From: SB11 sp943370295
Lineage (GTDB): Bacteria; Bacteroidota; Bacteroidia; UBA8524
Direction: 5' to 3'
NCBI GenBank assembly: GCA_943370295.1
Contig: CALRQL020000019.1
Coordinates: 5,680-69,679, forward strand
DNA: 64,000 nt
In this document: positions 44,277 through 52,391 of the stretch, in pieces
Layout of the letters: each line of letters begins with the position of its first letter
Position numbering within the stretch: position 1 is the first letter of the stretch
Position numbers and translations under genes: made by a program
The notes under the pieces: generated by a model
What the model saw: only the letters and a program-made list of their open reading frames with translations
Database searches by the model: none
Told to the model about the DNA's origin: nothing

Positions 44277-45297
44277 TGTTTAAGTATGTTTGGTTAAATG
44301 CGTTTACAACTCCAATTGGAGAGTCTATTACGAACCCTTCGCCAAGGTTTTTTATTTCATCTTCGTTTTGAAGATAGCTGGTTCTAATCCCTATATAAAT
44401 TGGTGTAGCAAGTTTTGTTTTGTAATCAGAGGCTAATTGCTTTAACGTATCAATATTAAGGGCAGGTTTTTCTCCCGTGCCACTGAATAGATTGTTGAAA
44501 ATGGGATTAGCTGATTCCATACCCGCTAAAATCAATACTTTGGGAGAAACATCAGCCCCAAAAGCAGCCTGTTTTGCTCCCCCCCGTAAAAAAGCCAACC
44601 CTTTTAAAAGTCCTGCTGCATGCCTGCTCCTAACTGTGTCGGAATTTTTTAGTTCGTATCTTTTAAACTTCCCTCCATGTATAGTAGTTTCATTAAATTT
44701 ATCTTTATGATTTTTCACCAATTCAGCCGAGAGTTCTTGATGACTGCCAAGGTTATCATACACCCCTAAACGATAGTACTCAAGGTTGAAAAAACCCTCC
44801 AAATGTGTCGAATAAAACTTAGTAGAATAGGGCAAGGGCGTACCTTCTTTAAGGTGAACAAATGCCTCATCGGTATTCATAGCACGCATATTGCGTATTC
44901 CTTTCAATATTGAAGACTTGAAGGGTGAAGTTCTTTGTATGCTTTCTTCTTTAGCCTCGCCGCTCTTCATATATCCAAATAAATCATCTTCCGGAAATTC
45001 TATTGGGTTTAGTTCTGTGGCAATTTTTGAGGTTGAGCCTTTTCCTTCAGATTTCTTAATTGACCTTAATTCACTTGGATTCCACTTATTTTCCTCATTA
45101 GTAGTATCTCGCAACCACCTACGCCATGATTGTGCAGATACATAAGGGACTTCTTCCAATCTATTGTTTACTTTTTCCCTAAAAGTTTTAGGAACAACCG
45201 TATTTTTATTCTCAGTAGAGGCAAGACCTGCACCATTCAGAAATGTTGCTGTTGCATCTATTAATAATGCACCTGTAATGTTTTTTAATTCTGCCAT
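44269..45297 (-). CDS. cas7: Cascade backbone subunit Cas7 (Cst2/DevR family)
   Basis: Several copies of Cas7 coat the spacer part of the crRNA. The 342 residues open with NITGALLIDATATFLNGAG, a Cas7/DevR N-terminus, followed by VPYVSAQSWRRWLRDT, the strand-helix pair that contacts RNA. FLRGGAKQAAFGADVSP lies near the centre, and the end VVNAFNQTYLN is ordinary. Placement between cas8 and cas5 fits the Tneap-type I-B order. The gap to cas8 is 4 bases. Confidence 0.94.
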   Translation of the reverse strand: MAELKNITGALLIDATATFLNGAGLASTENKNTVVPKTFREKVNNRLEEVPYVSAQSWRRWLRDTTNEENKWNPSELRSIKKSEGKGSTSKIATELNPIEFPEDDLFGYMKSGEAKEESIQRTSPFKSSILKGIRNMRAMNTDEAFVHLKEGTPLPYSTKFYSTHLEGFFNLEYYRLGVYDNLGSHQELSAELVKNHKDKFNETTIHGGKFKRYELKNSDTVRSRHAAGLLKGLAFLRGGAKQAAFGADVSPKVLILAGMESANPIFNNLFSGTGEKPALNIDTLKQLASDYKTKLATPIYIGIRTSYLQNEDEIKNLGEGFVIDSPIGVVNAFNQTYLNNG

Positions 45298-45301
45298 TGT
45301 T

Positions 45302-47317
45302 TTAAATTGTTATTGTTTGACTTGTATGAATTGATTGTTGAATAGTTTTTAGCAATGAAAGTTTTATTGCCAATTTGGTAAACGATGGACTATACTCTCC
45401 ATAAGAGTTATACAAAAGGTCACCCGTCCATTTATCTGTCTTTAAACCATCTCTTCGTCCTAAGAAGACGTTTACATTTTCTAATGCTTCCCTAAACCAA
45501 TAAAGAAAGTCTGACGATTCAAATGATATACCTTTAATTAGGGTTAGGTATTTATTATAAGGCTTCGCCCCTGTATTCCTATTTTGGTATTTATCAAAAT
45601 AGTATTGTTGATAATCGGCACTAAACTCATCAAACTGTTTATACCACTGCATATCAAATGACCTGCTGTTATCATCAGAAAATGATGTTAGGTTAAAATC
45701 CATTCTGATAGGAAATATTGGCTGTTCAGGTTGGTTAAAAAACAAGCGGAGAAGTTCATTTAACCCGTTTTTTTGCTGCACTAAATATTCATTGTATAAA
45801 ACATGGGCAATTACTCTTATATCTACGTTTTGTTTTTTGCATATACGTTCAAATAACTCTGAATAACTTACCGATGAATACTCCTGTCGGTTTATCAGGC
45901 TATTGATGATTTTGGCACTGTTTTCATCATTTTGTATGAGTGATATAAACCACACGCAAACTTCTTTTGTATTGGCGGTTGCATCATCTATTGTCGGAAT
46001 TTCTTTTGTGAATACTTTCTTCTGATAATAAAAGTGAATTAGTTTATGTAAATTATAGTAATTGTTTTTGATAGGTACTAAATCACTATTATCAAGTATC
46101 TTTAATTGGTGATTAAGGCTCCACTCGCCATTTTTAGTTGCTTCTACCAATACCGCATATAAATCAATTCTATATTCTTTCTCTTTCCAAGCATCGGTTT
46201 TAATGAGGTATTTATCAAACGAAGAGGTTTTATACTTATCAATCAAGTATGCTAAGTATTTTGCATACTCTATATGTTTAACATTTTCTGTAACCTCAAA
46301 ATATACCTCTAAGAAAAGTTGTGAAACTCCTTCATATTCAGTGCGTTTTTTACCTGTTCCAGAAACATCTGGATATAGGAAACTCCACTCTTTGTTTTCT
46401 TCTAAAGCCTTTAAAAAGTTAGATGACAATCCCCCCATTAATATACTCTTTAATTCAGCACCAACTGACGGGCTTGCATTCTTTAACTCAATTAACTTTC
46501 TTATAAGTGAATTAGGAACCCTGTCTATTTCGCAACTTGCACCTGTACCCGAATTTGAAAAGCTCCAAAGGTTTAAATCTGAATATTCTTCTTCAAATTC
46601 TTCCTTCTCTTCAAGAATTTCTATTGCTTTCAGCACATAATTCCCTTTTGTAAATCGTACATTTTCAATTTGTTCAGTTGATTTTGTTGTTTCAATATGC
46701 TTCTGTAACAACTTTTGATTATCGAATATAAACTGTTTTGCAAAACCAAAGTTGGATGAGTCAATAAGTAAAACACCTCCGCTGTAAAGTAGAGAAGATA
46801 ATGGCAAAAACTGAAGAATGGCTATGCAAATAGGGTGTATTTGTATAGAAAACTTAGCTTGTGGTAAGGCTTGGGCATCAGACCCCAAACCGCCGATTAA
46901 CGGAAACCATGTGCGACTGATGGTAGTATCTTTATTCGCTATTTCCTTAGCAGATAAACCTACTTTAGCCAAGGCAATTTCATAAACTTTATTAAATGGA
47001 GTTTGAAACTTTAACCCCGATATTTCACAAATATTCTCCCCAGTGTTTTCAAAGGTTTCTATAATAGTCTTAAATAATGTATCATATATTTTGTCTCCAT
47101 TATTTTTATCATTATACAATGGGCCGTTTTTAGTAAACAGCATGGTATAATTTTTAAGTCGCTTGTTTAGCTTTAGCAAACCCCGTTCTTCATATAGCTG
47201 CAATAATAGCGGAGGAGTTATTTCTGATATATTCTTCATGCCTCCTAATGCTTCAATAGTCATCAAAGCATTATTTAGCATTGCATTTCCTGAATAGGTT
47301 GTAAATATGTTTTGCAT
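45302..47317 (-). CDS. cas8b: Large Cascade subunit Cas8b (Cst1-like)
   Basis: Cas8b recognises the PAM and recruits Cas3. The 671-residue protein is identified from size, place in the operon and Cst1-like strings such as CEISGLKFQTPFNKVYEIAL near 98-117 and LYSGGVLLIDSSNFGFAKQF near 180-200. I see no HD domain fused to it and no clear zinc-finger CxxC pairs. The start ATG at 47317 is 2 bases after the cas6 stop. The family is fast-evolving, so the assignment rests partly on context. Confidence 0.88.
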   Translation of the reverse strand: MQNIFTTYSGNAMLNNALMTIEALGGMKNISEITPPLLLQLYEERGLLKLNKRLKNYTMLFTKNGPLYNDKNNGDKIYDTLFKTIIETFENTGENICEISGLKFQTPFNKVYEIALAKVGLSAKEIANKDTTISRTWFPLIGGLGSDAQALPQAKFSIQIHPICIAILQFLPLSSLLYSGGVLLIDSSNFGFAKQFIFDNQKLLQKHIETTKSTEQIENVRFTKGNYVLKAIEILEEKEEFEEEYSDLNLWSFSNSGTGASCEIDRVPNSLIRKLIELKNASPSVGAELKSILMGGLSSNFLKALEENKEWSFLYPDVSGTGKKRTEYEGVSQLFLEVYFEVTENVKHIEYAKYLAYLIDKYKTSSFDKYLIKTDAWKEKEYRIDLYAVLVEATKNGEWSLNHQLKILDNSDLVPIKNNYYNLHKLIHFYYQKKVFTKEIPTIDDATANTKEVCVWFISLIQNDENSAKIINSLINRQEYSSVSYSELFERICKKQNVDIRVIAHVLYNEYLVQQKNGLNELLRLFFNQPEQPIFPIRMDFNLTSFSDDNSRSFDMQWYKQFDEFSADYQQYYFDKYQNRNTGAKPYNKYLTLIKGISFESSDFLYWFREALENVNVFLGRRDGLKTDKWTGDLLYNSYGEYSPSFTKLAIKLSLLKTIQQSIHTSQTITI

Positions 47318-47319
47318 AA

Positions 47320-48087
47320 TTAGTTCAATGTAAATCCCATTCCCATACTATTCATACTTCCAAATCCGGCATAATACCCCACCTCAATCAGTTCTTTTGG
47401 GGCTTCAATTTCAAAATCATATTGGTAGCCCCGTACTTTGCTTTCATCAGATGTACCTTGCTTAATGGTTATCAACTTTGATTTTGGGGCACTAAGTACC
47501 TTAAGCTTGCAATTGCCTGTTAGCTCTTTTGCCCCTTCGTTTGCCGATAGGTATTTCTCACTCAGGTTATCAAAAAGGCGCTTTTCATAACCTGTATCAT
47601 CAGGGCTAAGATATTGTGAGGTGAGTTTGCCGTTCCTTTCCACAGGTTCTGATACGCAAATAGGTGAAAGTGAACGAAAACGTGCCACGGTACCCAACTC
47701 AACAGGGCTTTCTATCTCAATAGCTTTAACTTCAAAATCTACTTGTGAAATTTTATCCCCTAATCCAAAGTGTTGGTTTTTGAAACACCCCGAAACAAAA
47801 TGTTTAACTGCTTCAGGTAATAAGAAGCTAAGAGTGATACTGCAATTGGGTGTCTGTGCTATTATCCTGTCTTTTTGAATTAAATAATTCTCAAATTTTA
47901 TAGGCGAAAATGTAAATAATTTAAACTTACGCTTTTCATAACTATATCCTTGCTCATGCAACCATTGTGAGAACTCAGGATTAGCCAAATGTAAAGTTTT
48001 ATATATCCACGCAGCTATGGGATACTGATAGTTTATTGGTAGGGCATTGCCGCCCCGCTTTATTGACAATTGAAGACGTACTCTCAT
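47320..48087 (-). CDS. cas6: crRNA-processing endoribonuclease Cas6
   Basis: Cas6 cuts the pre-crRNA within each repeat, leaving an 8-base 5' handle (here AUUGAAAU). The 255 residues begin MRVRLQLSIKRGGNALPINY, a double-RAMP opening with YPIAAWIYKTL, and end with the Gly-rich loop AGFGSMNSMGMGFTLN that defines the family. The catalytic His cannot be assigned with confidence. It is the first gene of the operon; 123 bases separate its start from the divergent RadC-like gene. Confidence 0.93.
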   Translation of the reverse strand: MRVRLQLSIKRGGNALPINYQYPIAAWIYKTLHLANPEFSQWLHEQGYSYEKRKFKLFTFSPIKFENYLIQKDRIIAQTPNCSITLSFLLPEAVKHFVSGCFKNQHFGLGDKISQVDFEVKAIEIESPVELGTVARFRSLSPICVSEPVERNGKLTSQYLSPDDTGYEKRLFDNLSEKYLSANEGAKELTGNCKLKVLSAPKSKLITIKQGTSDESKVRGYQYDFEIEAPKELIEVGYYAGFGSMNSMGMGFTLN

Positions 48088-48210
48088 TATTAAATAGCAA
48101 TATATTATTATTTTCTATTCATGGTTTAAAATTTTTTCCTAATAGTAGTTTTGATTTTCCGATTAGGATTATCCGCGGTGACTTGGACAAAAACTTTTAC
48201 ATTTGAGGCA

Positions 48211-48630
48211 ATGAAAGTTCGCCTTAATAAAGAACAAAAAATAAAGATTGCAAACTGCGATGATGTATTTAAGGTGATGCAAGCGGTGTTGCTTCGTCAA
48301 AACAAGTTGCACCGAAGGAAGGAATACTTTTGGTCAATAGGCTTAAACACCAATAATGACATTTTATACATCGAATTGGTAACATTGGGAGTGCTTAATA
48401 TGGTTAACGTTGACCCTGTGGAGTTGTTTAGTTTTGCGGTTCAGAAAAAATGTAAAAAAATCATATTAGTACACAATCATCCCTCTGGTGATGTAATCCC
48501 AAGTGGGGATGATATTTCTTTAACACATCATTTAAAAACAGGGGGTGAGTTTTTGAGAATCCAAGTATTAGACCATATAATTATTTCAGAAAGCACTTTC
48601 TTCAGTATGGCGACAAGTGGGTTGATATAG
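48211..48630 (+). CDS. RadC-like JAB-domain protein
   Basis: The frame opens at 48151, but the ATG at 48211 (MKVRLNKEQKIKIANCDDVF) gives the usual single-domain form of 139 residues. The JAMM metal site is complete: HNHPSGDVIPSGDD with His88, His90 and Asp101. Strand WSIGLNTNNDIL and the tail LDHIIISESTFFSM are typical of RadC family proteins found on mobile elements. It lacks the N-terminal helix-hairpin-helix of chromosomal RadC. The true activity is unproven. TACATTTG at 48198-48205 fits a -7 box and would give an almost leaderless mRNA. It is divergent from the cas operon. Confidence 0.85.
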   Translation: MKVRLNKEQKIKIANCDDVFKVMQAVLLRQNKLHRRKEYFWSIGLNTNNDILYIELVTLGVLNMVNVDPVELFSFAVQKKCKKIILVHNHPSGDVIPSGDDISLTHHLKTGGEFLRIQVLDHIIISESTFFSMATSGLI

Positions 48631-48779
48631 CTTTGAGGCTTCATGCTAAATTGAAATTAAGAATTTTCAAACTCTTTTATTAAGCAATTCTATCTTACTG
48701 TTAATTAATGATAAACATCATTTTAACTTTTCACCAAGCTTCCTACCCACTTTTCTATCAATACTCCCGAACGATTGTT

Positions 48780-49020
48780 TTACAGTAAGGCTGTAATATA
48801 CATTCCTTGGTCTTTTGCGGTAACTAAATGTATTAAGCGGGTTTTACCGATATCCCCTTTCTTATCGTATGCGGGAATAAAAAACACGAGGCTTATTAGT
48901 TGGATTATAGGAACAAACCAGTTTATATTTGGGTATTGGTCGACTCACAACTTGTTTTTTTTGTGTAAAACGTTGTATGCCATTTGGTTGGGGTTGTTTA
49001 GGATTAGTAAATAGTATCAT
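48780..49020 (-). pseudogene. Small gene broken by a one-base shift in an A6 run
   Basis: On the minus strand an ATG at 49020 opens MILFTNPKQPQPNGIQRFTQ and reads through KLVCSYNPTNKPRVF before meeting a stop soon after the T6 run (plus strand A6 at 48879-48884). Removing one base there lets the frame continue IPAYDKKGDIGKTRLIHLV and on to a stop at 48780, giving a coherent 79-residue protein. Neither unshifted frame looks as protein-like. It may be a recent pseudogene, a sequencing error in the homopolymer, or programmed slippage. The family is not recognised. Confidence 0.45.
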
Positions 49021-49200
49021 TGGATTGTTTTGCCACAGCTAACTGCTGTAGGAGTTTTGCCATTTAACAGTAAAATGCAGGCATTATCTCCGGCAGTTTT
49101 TTGTTTTTAAAACGGGTTTCCCATTTCAATCATTGAGTTTTTGTATTTTTGTTTTACATTAGTTAATACGCTATTAAAAACTAATAAAAACCACTTATCA

Positions 49201-49224
49201 GGCGGGAGACGAGAGTTACCCGCC
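49201..49224. terminator. Possible terminator hairpin
   Basis: GGCGGG and CCCGCC enclose a 12-base loop, followed by TTGATTATTT. It lies 9 bases past the stop of the minus-strand gene at 49233. Confidence 0.4.
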
Positions 49225-49232
49225 TTGATTAT

Positions 49233-49640
49233 TTAGAGGCGATAATGCTTCATTAATTCTGCATACAATAAGTATAATACCCCTTCGTAGTACACTTTCA
49301 CTAACTCTGCAACGCTCAACAACACGTTGTTGAAATACCCCGTTTCATACGCCAGCATCAACCCTTCGGCTACCTTTTGGTTTATAGCAATGGTTTTACG
49401 CTTTGCAAACGGCTTTTTACAGAGGTTTTGCAGCTTTACAAACAAGGGTTCGGTCAATAACAATGCCGCCCGATACGCCCGTTTATGGGTGATTGGCAAT
49501 GCTGCATACCCCCGCACTATTAATCGGTGTAGCAACCAAACCAATGCCTGTGCATCCGAATAGCTGATTCTGTACATTATTCGGTCAGGGGGTATAGTTC
49601 CTATTGCTTGCCAGCTATCAACAACACGTTGTTGGTTCAT
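49233..49640 (-). CDS. Element protein of unknown function
   Basis: The 135-residue protein is largely alpha-helical with hydrophobic heptads (ALVWLLHRLIVRGYAALP, LLSVAELVKVYYEGVLYLLY) and no recognised domain. It starts MNQQRVV, codons that contain the element palindrome (49619-49634), and a second palindrome lies in FNNVLLSV (49317-49332). The start overlaps the stop of the gene upstream by 4 bases, so translation is probably coupled. It is the last of a run of minus-strand genes that look like the maintenance module of the element. Confidence 0.6.
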   Translation of the reverse strand: MNQQRVVDSWQAIGTIPPDRIMYRISYSDAQALVWLLHRLIVRGYAALPITHKRAYRAALLLTEPLFVKLQNLCKKPFAKRKTIAINQKVAEGLMLAYETGYFNNVLLSVAELVKVYYEGVLYLLYAELMKHYRL

Positions 49641-49933
49641 AGTCTCTTTTCGTCCTTTATTCCGTCAAACACCCATTTATGAAGCAATGCCCCTGTTTGG
49701 TTGTCATAAATCAGGGCTGTTAAGAATTTACCTTTGTATCGGCCTGTTACCAGTCCTTTCAGTGCATACAGTCCTGTATCTCCCTTCTTATCCCTGTATT
49801 CACATGAAAACAAGGTGGTGTGCTGCATCCCTTCGGGTAAATGGGCTTTATCTTTAAAGTAAATGATAAGTTTATACTTTGCACGGGCTTTGTACCCCTG
49901 TTGTTTCTTTACAAAATGCGGATTTTGCTCCAT
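49637..49933 (-). CDS. Element protein of unknown function, 98 residues
   Basis: This small basic protein starts MEQNPHFVKKQQGYKARAKY and is rich in beta-type segments (YKLIIYFKD, GLYALKGLVTGRYKGKF, ALIYDNQTGALLHKWVF). No family is recognised. It lies 21 bases after the HTH gene and overlaps the following gene by 4 bases, as in a compact operon. The length and basic charge would fit a nucleic-acid-binding protein, but that is only a guess. Confidence 0.6.
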   Translation of the reverse strand: MEQNPHFVKKQQGYKARAKYKLIIYFKDKAHLPEGMQHTTLFSCEYRDKKGDTGLYALKGLVTGRYKGKFLTALIYDNQTGALLHKWVFDGIKDEKRL

Positions 49934-49954
49934 GTTTCTGCTTGAGTGTTTAGA

Positions 49955-51253
49955 TTAGGTTGTTGGGGCAACAACACGTTGTTTTTGCAGTGCCCATTGT
50001 TTTTGGATATTAGTCATAGCGTGGTAAAACATTACCTCAGCCTCCGGCAGCTTCTTGTTTTTAAATCGGGTTTCCCACTTGCGGTACACGTTTAAGCGGT
50101 CGGTATCGGTCAATAACTCCTTGCGGGCTTTGTCTAATTCCAATTCAGCTTTAATCAGTGCCTTTCGCTTGTATTGCAATAGCAGCCATTGTTCGGTTTG
50201 GATGAAACCGTAAGGGCATTTGTTGTCAAAAAAGGTAATCGGGTTCACCAAAAACTTACCCTCTTGGTACTTTTTATTCTTTTCACCTTCCAATGGCCGC
50301 TCCTTCCATGCTGCTATCAAATCCACCCGTTGTATTAGGGTTTGTTGGTACTTTTGCCATTCATCACGGGTTAGTGGTTGCCTAAAGCTGCCGTACACGT
50401 GGTTAAACAGCTTGTTTTTGATTTTACGCTCCGTTTCTTTGTCGAACTGGTGGTAAGGGTACAGGGTACTGATGGCATAGCGGTAGAACTCCAATACCAT
50501 TGCTAACTGCCATGCGGGATATTTTTTGGCCGCCGCGCCGCCGCCCAGCCTTTGTTCAGGAAATTCGTCTGTGGATAAAGGTGGGTTTTCCACACAACCA
50601 TCTGCTTTGAGGGGTGTACAAGAGAAAAGTCCAAGAGGCTTTGCAGTATCAGCCGACAACGGAGGCTGGCCGCTATTGTTTTCTATCCCGTTATCCCCCA
50701 ATTCACAGGGAATAGAGTGTATATTACTCTTTTCTAAAGAGTTTATAAGATTGCTTTGGCGCACATTTTTCGCTTTATCTGTATTTTCAGTGCTATCGGC
50801 AGTGGGTTGGTTTCCCAACAACGTGTTGTTGGAGCTTTGGGGGTCGTATAGCAGTATCCACGCCGGCACGGTTAATTCGTAATCAGCTTTCGTACCCCGA
50901 AAGGTCTTTTGTACAATCCCCATTTTTTCAAGCTTGGAAAGGTGGTTTAAAATGGTGCGTTTATCAACTTTGACAAGGTGGGCTAACCGCACATTGTTCA
51001 TGCGGCAGGGTATGGGGTTAATTGTTAGACACCCTACACGGTTATTTTGGCGCACGTAGGCATCGCATACTTTTAACAGAGTTAGGAATAAACCACCTCT
51101 GATACGCTCTTTGGGGGTTGTTGCCTTTTGGTTGAAGTTTTTTACAAACTGGTTGAGGTGCTTGCGGACTTCAGCAATGTCTATCCTGCGGTAATCAAAT
51201 TCGTCTATTGGGGCAGTATATGTATGTTGGGGGTTGCTGGCGTCGGTTCTCAT
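49955..51253 (-). CDS. Winged-helix protein, possible replication initiator or phage O-like protein
   Basis: The 432-residue protein has a helix-turn-helix of the winged type at about residues 87-125 (VRLAHLVKVDKRTILNHLSK, then GIVQKTFRG). It follows a helical N-terminus and precedes a long polar, low-complexity linker rich in Asn, Ser and Pro (about 138-240). The C-terminal 190 residues are helical and charged, with NPITFFDNKCPYGFI in the middle. This layout is common in replication-initiation or helicase-loading proteins of plasmids and phages, but no catalytic motif is visible. Two element palindromes lie in the coding sequence (49969-49984, 50816-50831) and one directly before its start (51256-51271). 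Confidence 0.6.
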   Translation of the reverse strand: MRTDASNPQHTYTAPIDEFDYRRIDIAEVRKHLNQFVKNFNQKATTPKERIRGGLFLTLLKVCDAYVRQNNRVGCLTINPIPCRMNNVRLAHLVKVDKRTILNHLSKLEKMGIVQKTFRGTKADYELTVPAWILLYDPQSSNNTLLGNQPTADSTENTDKAKNVRQSNLINSLEKSNIHSIPCELGDNGIENNSGQPPLSADTAKPLGLFSCTPLKADGCVENPPLSTDEFPEQRLGGGAAAKKYPAWQLAMVLEFYRYAISTLYPYHQFDKETERKIKNKLFNHVYGSFRQPLTRDEWQKYQQTLIQRVDLIAAWKERPLEGEKNKKYQEGKFLVNPITFFDNKCPYGFIQTEQWLLLQYKRKALIKAELELDKARKELLTDTDRLNVYRKWETRFKNKKLPEAEVMFYHAMTNIQKQWALQKQRVVAPTT

Positions 51254-51396
51254 AAAAACAACGTGTTGTTGGGGTGTTGTTGGCTTTAAATTTTATATTT
51301 GGAAGTAATTTACCTAACTATGAACACCAAGCGGCAAAGGGGGCTATTCAGCCCCCTGCGCTTGCTTATAGTTCACTTGCTTGTGAGGGGGCATTG

Positions 51397-51702
51397 TTAA
51401 TGAAGGGACGTATATTCGCTAATGTGTGGCGGCTTGCGTAACCGCTGTTTAATTATTCCCTCCTGTACCAGTTCGGTAACGGCTTTTACTACCGCCACTT
51501 TGGTAATCCCTGCTTCGGGGGCTTTAATTTTCAATACGTCGGTAATTTCATCAACGGTCAGCCATGTACGCTGGCTGTCGGTCAGGTTTCTGTCGGGGGC
51601 AGGGTTGCCCTGTGCATCCTTTGGGGTGAGGGTTGCTTTTACCTGCTCCTTTACCGCATCCATTGAAATAGCGGGGGCAGGCGTTGTGGTTTTCTTTGCC
51701 AT
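51397..51702 (-). CDS. Small element protein with a predicted helical DNA-binding-like tail
   Basis: The 101 residues start with a disordered, Lys/Thr/Pro-rich segment (MAKKTTTPAPAISMDAVKEQ). They continue with WLTVDEITDVLKIKAPEAG and VAVVKAVTELVQEGIIKQRL, which has the spacing of a winged-helix domain. The end KPPHISEYTSLH is short and polar. The start codon lies 2 bases after the stop of the 59-residue zinc-ribbon gene, so both probably sit on one mRNA. No family name is assigned. Confidence 0.6.
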   Translation of the reverse strand: MAKKTTTPAPAISMDAVKEQVKATLTPKDAQGNPAPDRNLTDSQRTWLTVDEITDVLKIKAPEAGITKVAVVKAVTELVQEGIIKQRLRKPPHISEYTSLH

Positions 51703-51704
51703 TG

Positions 51705-51884
51705 TTATACGGTTTGTTTAGGTTTTTGGGGTTGGGTAAGGGAGATTGTAAAAACACCGTAGCAATGGGTACAAAGGCAAATGCCCGACTTTACTGAATA
51801 AGCACCCATTATTACATTGGGTTCGGCTTGCAAAGGCGTATTGCATTCCTTGCAGGTGTGGGTTTTGGGCTTGTAAAAGTCCAT
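51705..51884 (-). CDS. Zinc-ribbon-like small protein, 59 residues
   Basis: An ATG at 51884 opens a 59-residue frame beginning MDFYKPKTHTCKECNTPL and ending at a TAA at 51705. It contains two cysteine knuckles: CKEC at residues 11-14, and CLCTHC at 36-41, where CTHC (38-41) is the second knuckle. That is the pattern of a small zinc ribbon that binds nucleic acid or protein. It is flanked closely by the excisionase-like gene upstream (20 bases) and the 101-residue gene downstream (2 bases), which supports it as real. The function is unknown. Confidence 0.6.
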   Translation of the reverse strand: MDFYKPKTHTCKECNTPLQAEPNVIMGAYSVKSGICLCTHCYGVFTISLTQPQKPKQTV

Positions 51885-51904
51885 GCTAACGGATGATTAA
51901 AAGA

Positions 51905-52216
51905 TTAGCCCTTGTAACTTTTAGCGTCCTGCCTGATTTCGTCGGCTGATTTTTGACGGTTGGATTGCAGCCATTTGTCCAATTCTTCTTTGCGGAATAG
52001 GGTAGCTTGCCCGCGCTTGAAAAACGGAAGTGCCCGTTGGGAGGTTAAATGGTACAACCTGCTTTTTGAAAGGCATAAATAGGTGGCTGCCTCTTGAACT
52101 GTAAAAGGCTTGTCAATTTGAAAAGATTGCCCCTGCATCTTGCGATTCATTTCTGCTACCAGTTGGGTAAGGGCATCTAATTTTTCTGAAAGTTCGTTGA
52201 ATGGGTTTGCTGCCAT
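51905..52216 (-). CDS. Helix-turn-helix (HTH_17, excisionase-like) protein
   Basis: The frame opens at 52300, but the ATG at 52216 (MAANPFNELSEKLDALTQLV) is the usual start for this Bacteroidota group, giving 103 residues. After an N-terminal coiled coil comes the MerR/excisionase-type domain (38-86): PFTVQEAATYLCLSKSRLYH, then FFKRGQATLFRKEELDKWL. Relatives on mobile elements act as excisionases or repressors that bend DNA. Its own upstream region carries five copies of an 11-base motif, a likely binding site. It is the lead gene of the leftward run from 52216 to 49233. Confidence 0.85.
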   Translation of the reverse strand: MAANPFNELSEKLDALTQLVAEMNRKMQGQSFQIDKPFTVQEAATYLCLSKSRLYHLTSQRALPFFKRGQATLFRKEELDKWLQSNRQKSADEIRQDAKSYKG

Positions 52217-52260
52217 TTTGTGTTTCGAGTAAGTGCAGCAAATCTGAGAAGAAAAAGTGC

Positions 52261-52388
52261 ATGGGGTGGGCATCCAACCCACCCCATATTTTGCACCCAA
52301 TTTTTGGTCTTTTTCTTGGGGTGGGTACCTGGGGTAGGTAAGCCCTTACCCACCCCATCCCGACGGACTACCCCGTTACCCACCCCAT
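52261..52388. repeat. Five copies of ATGGGGTGGGT in both orientations
   Basis: Copies or near-copies lie at 52261-52270 and 52316-52326 (forward), and at 52277-52287, 52348-52358 and 52378-52388 (reverse). The first forward and first reverse copies form a 10-base stem. The last two are exactly 30 bases apart. The cluster fills the gap between the excisionase-like gene and the 303-residue gene and is unusually G+C-rich for the element. It could serve as iterons or operators. Frames crossing it are low-complexity shadows. Confidence 0.65.
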
Positions 52389-52391
52389 AGG

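Larger units (their letters stand above)
48631..49232. other. Stretch without an intact gene
   Basis: Apart from the probably frameshifted minus-strand gene at 48780-49020 and the hairpin at 49201-49224, I see no supported feature. A plus-strand frame at 48775-49014 has no family features and lies antisense to the better minus-strand reading. Confidence 0.5.

Noticed and set aside
48775..49014. Plus-strand 79-residue frame with hydrophobic segments
   Set aside because: It is antisense to a better minus-strand protein reading and has no family features.
52113..52383. Two minus-strand frames (52113-52358 and 52177-52383) rich in Gly, Trp and Pro
   Set aside because: They cross the iteron-like repeat cluster and overlap the start of the HTH_17 gene; composition is repeat-driven.
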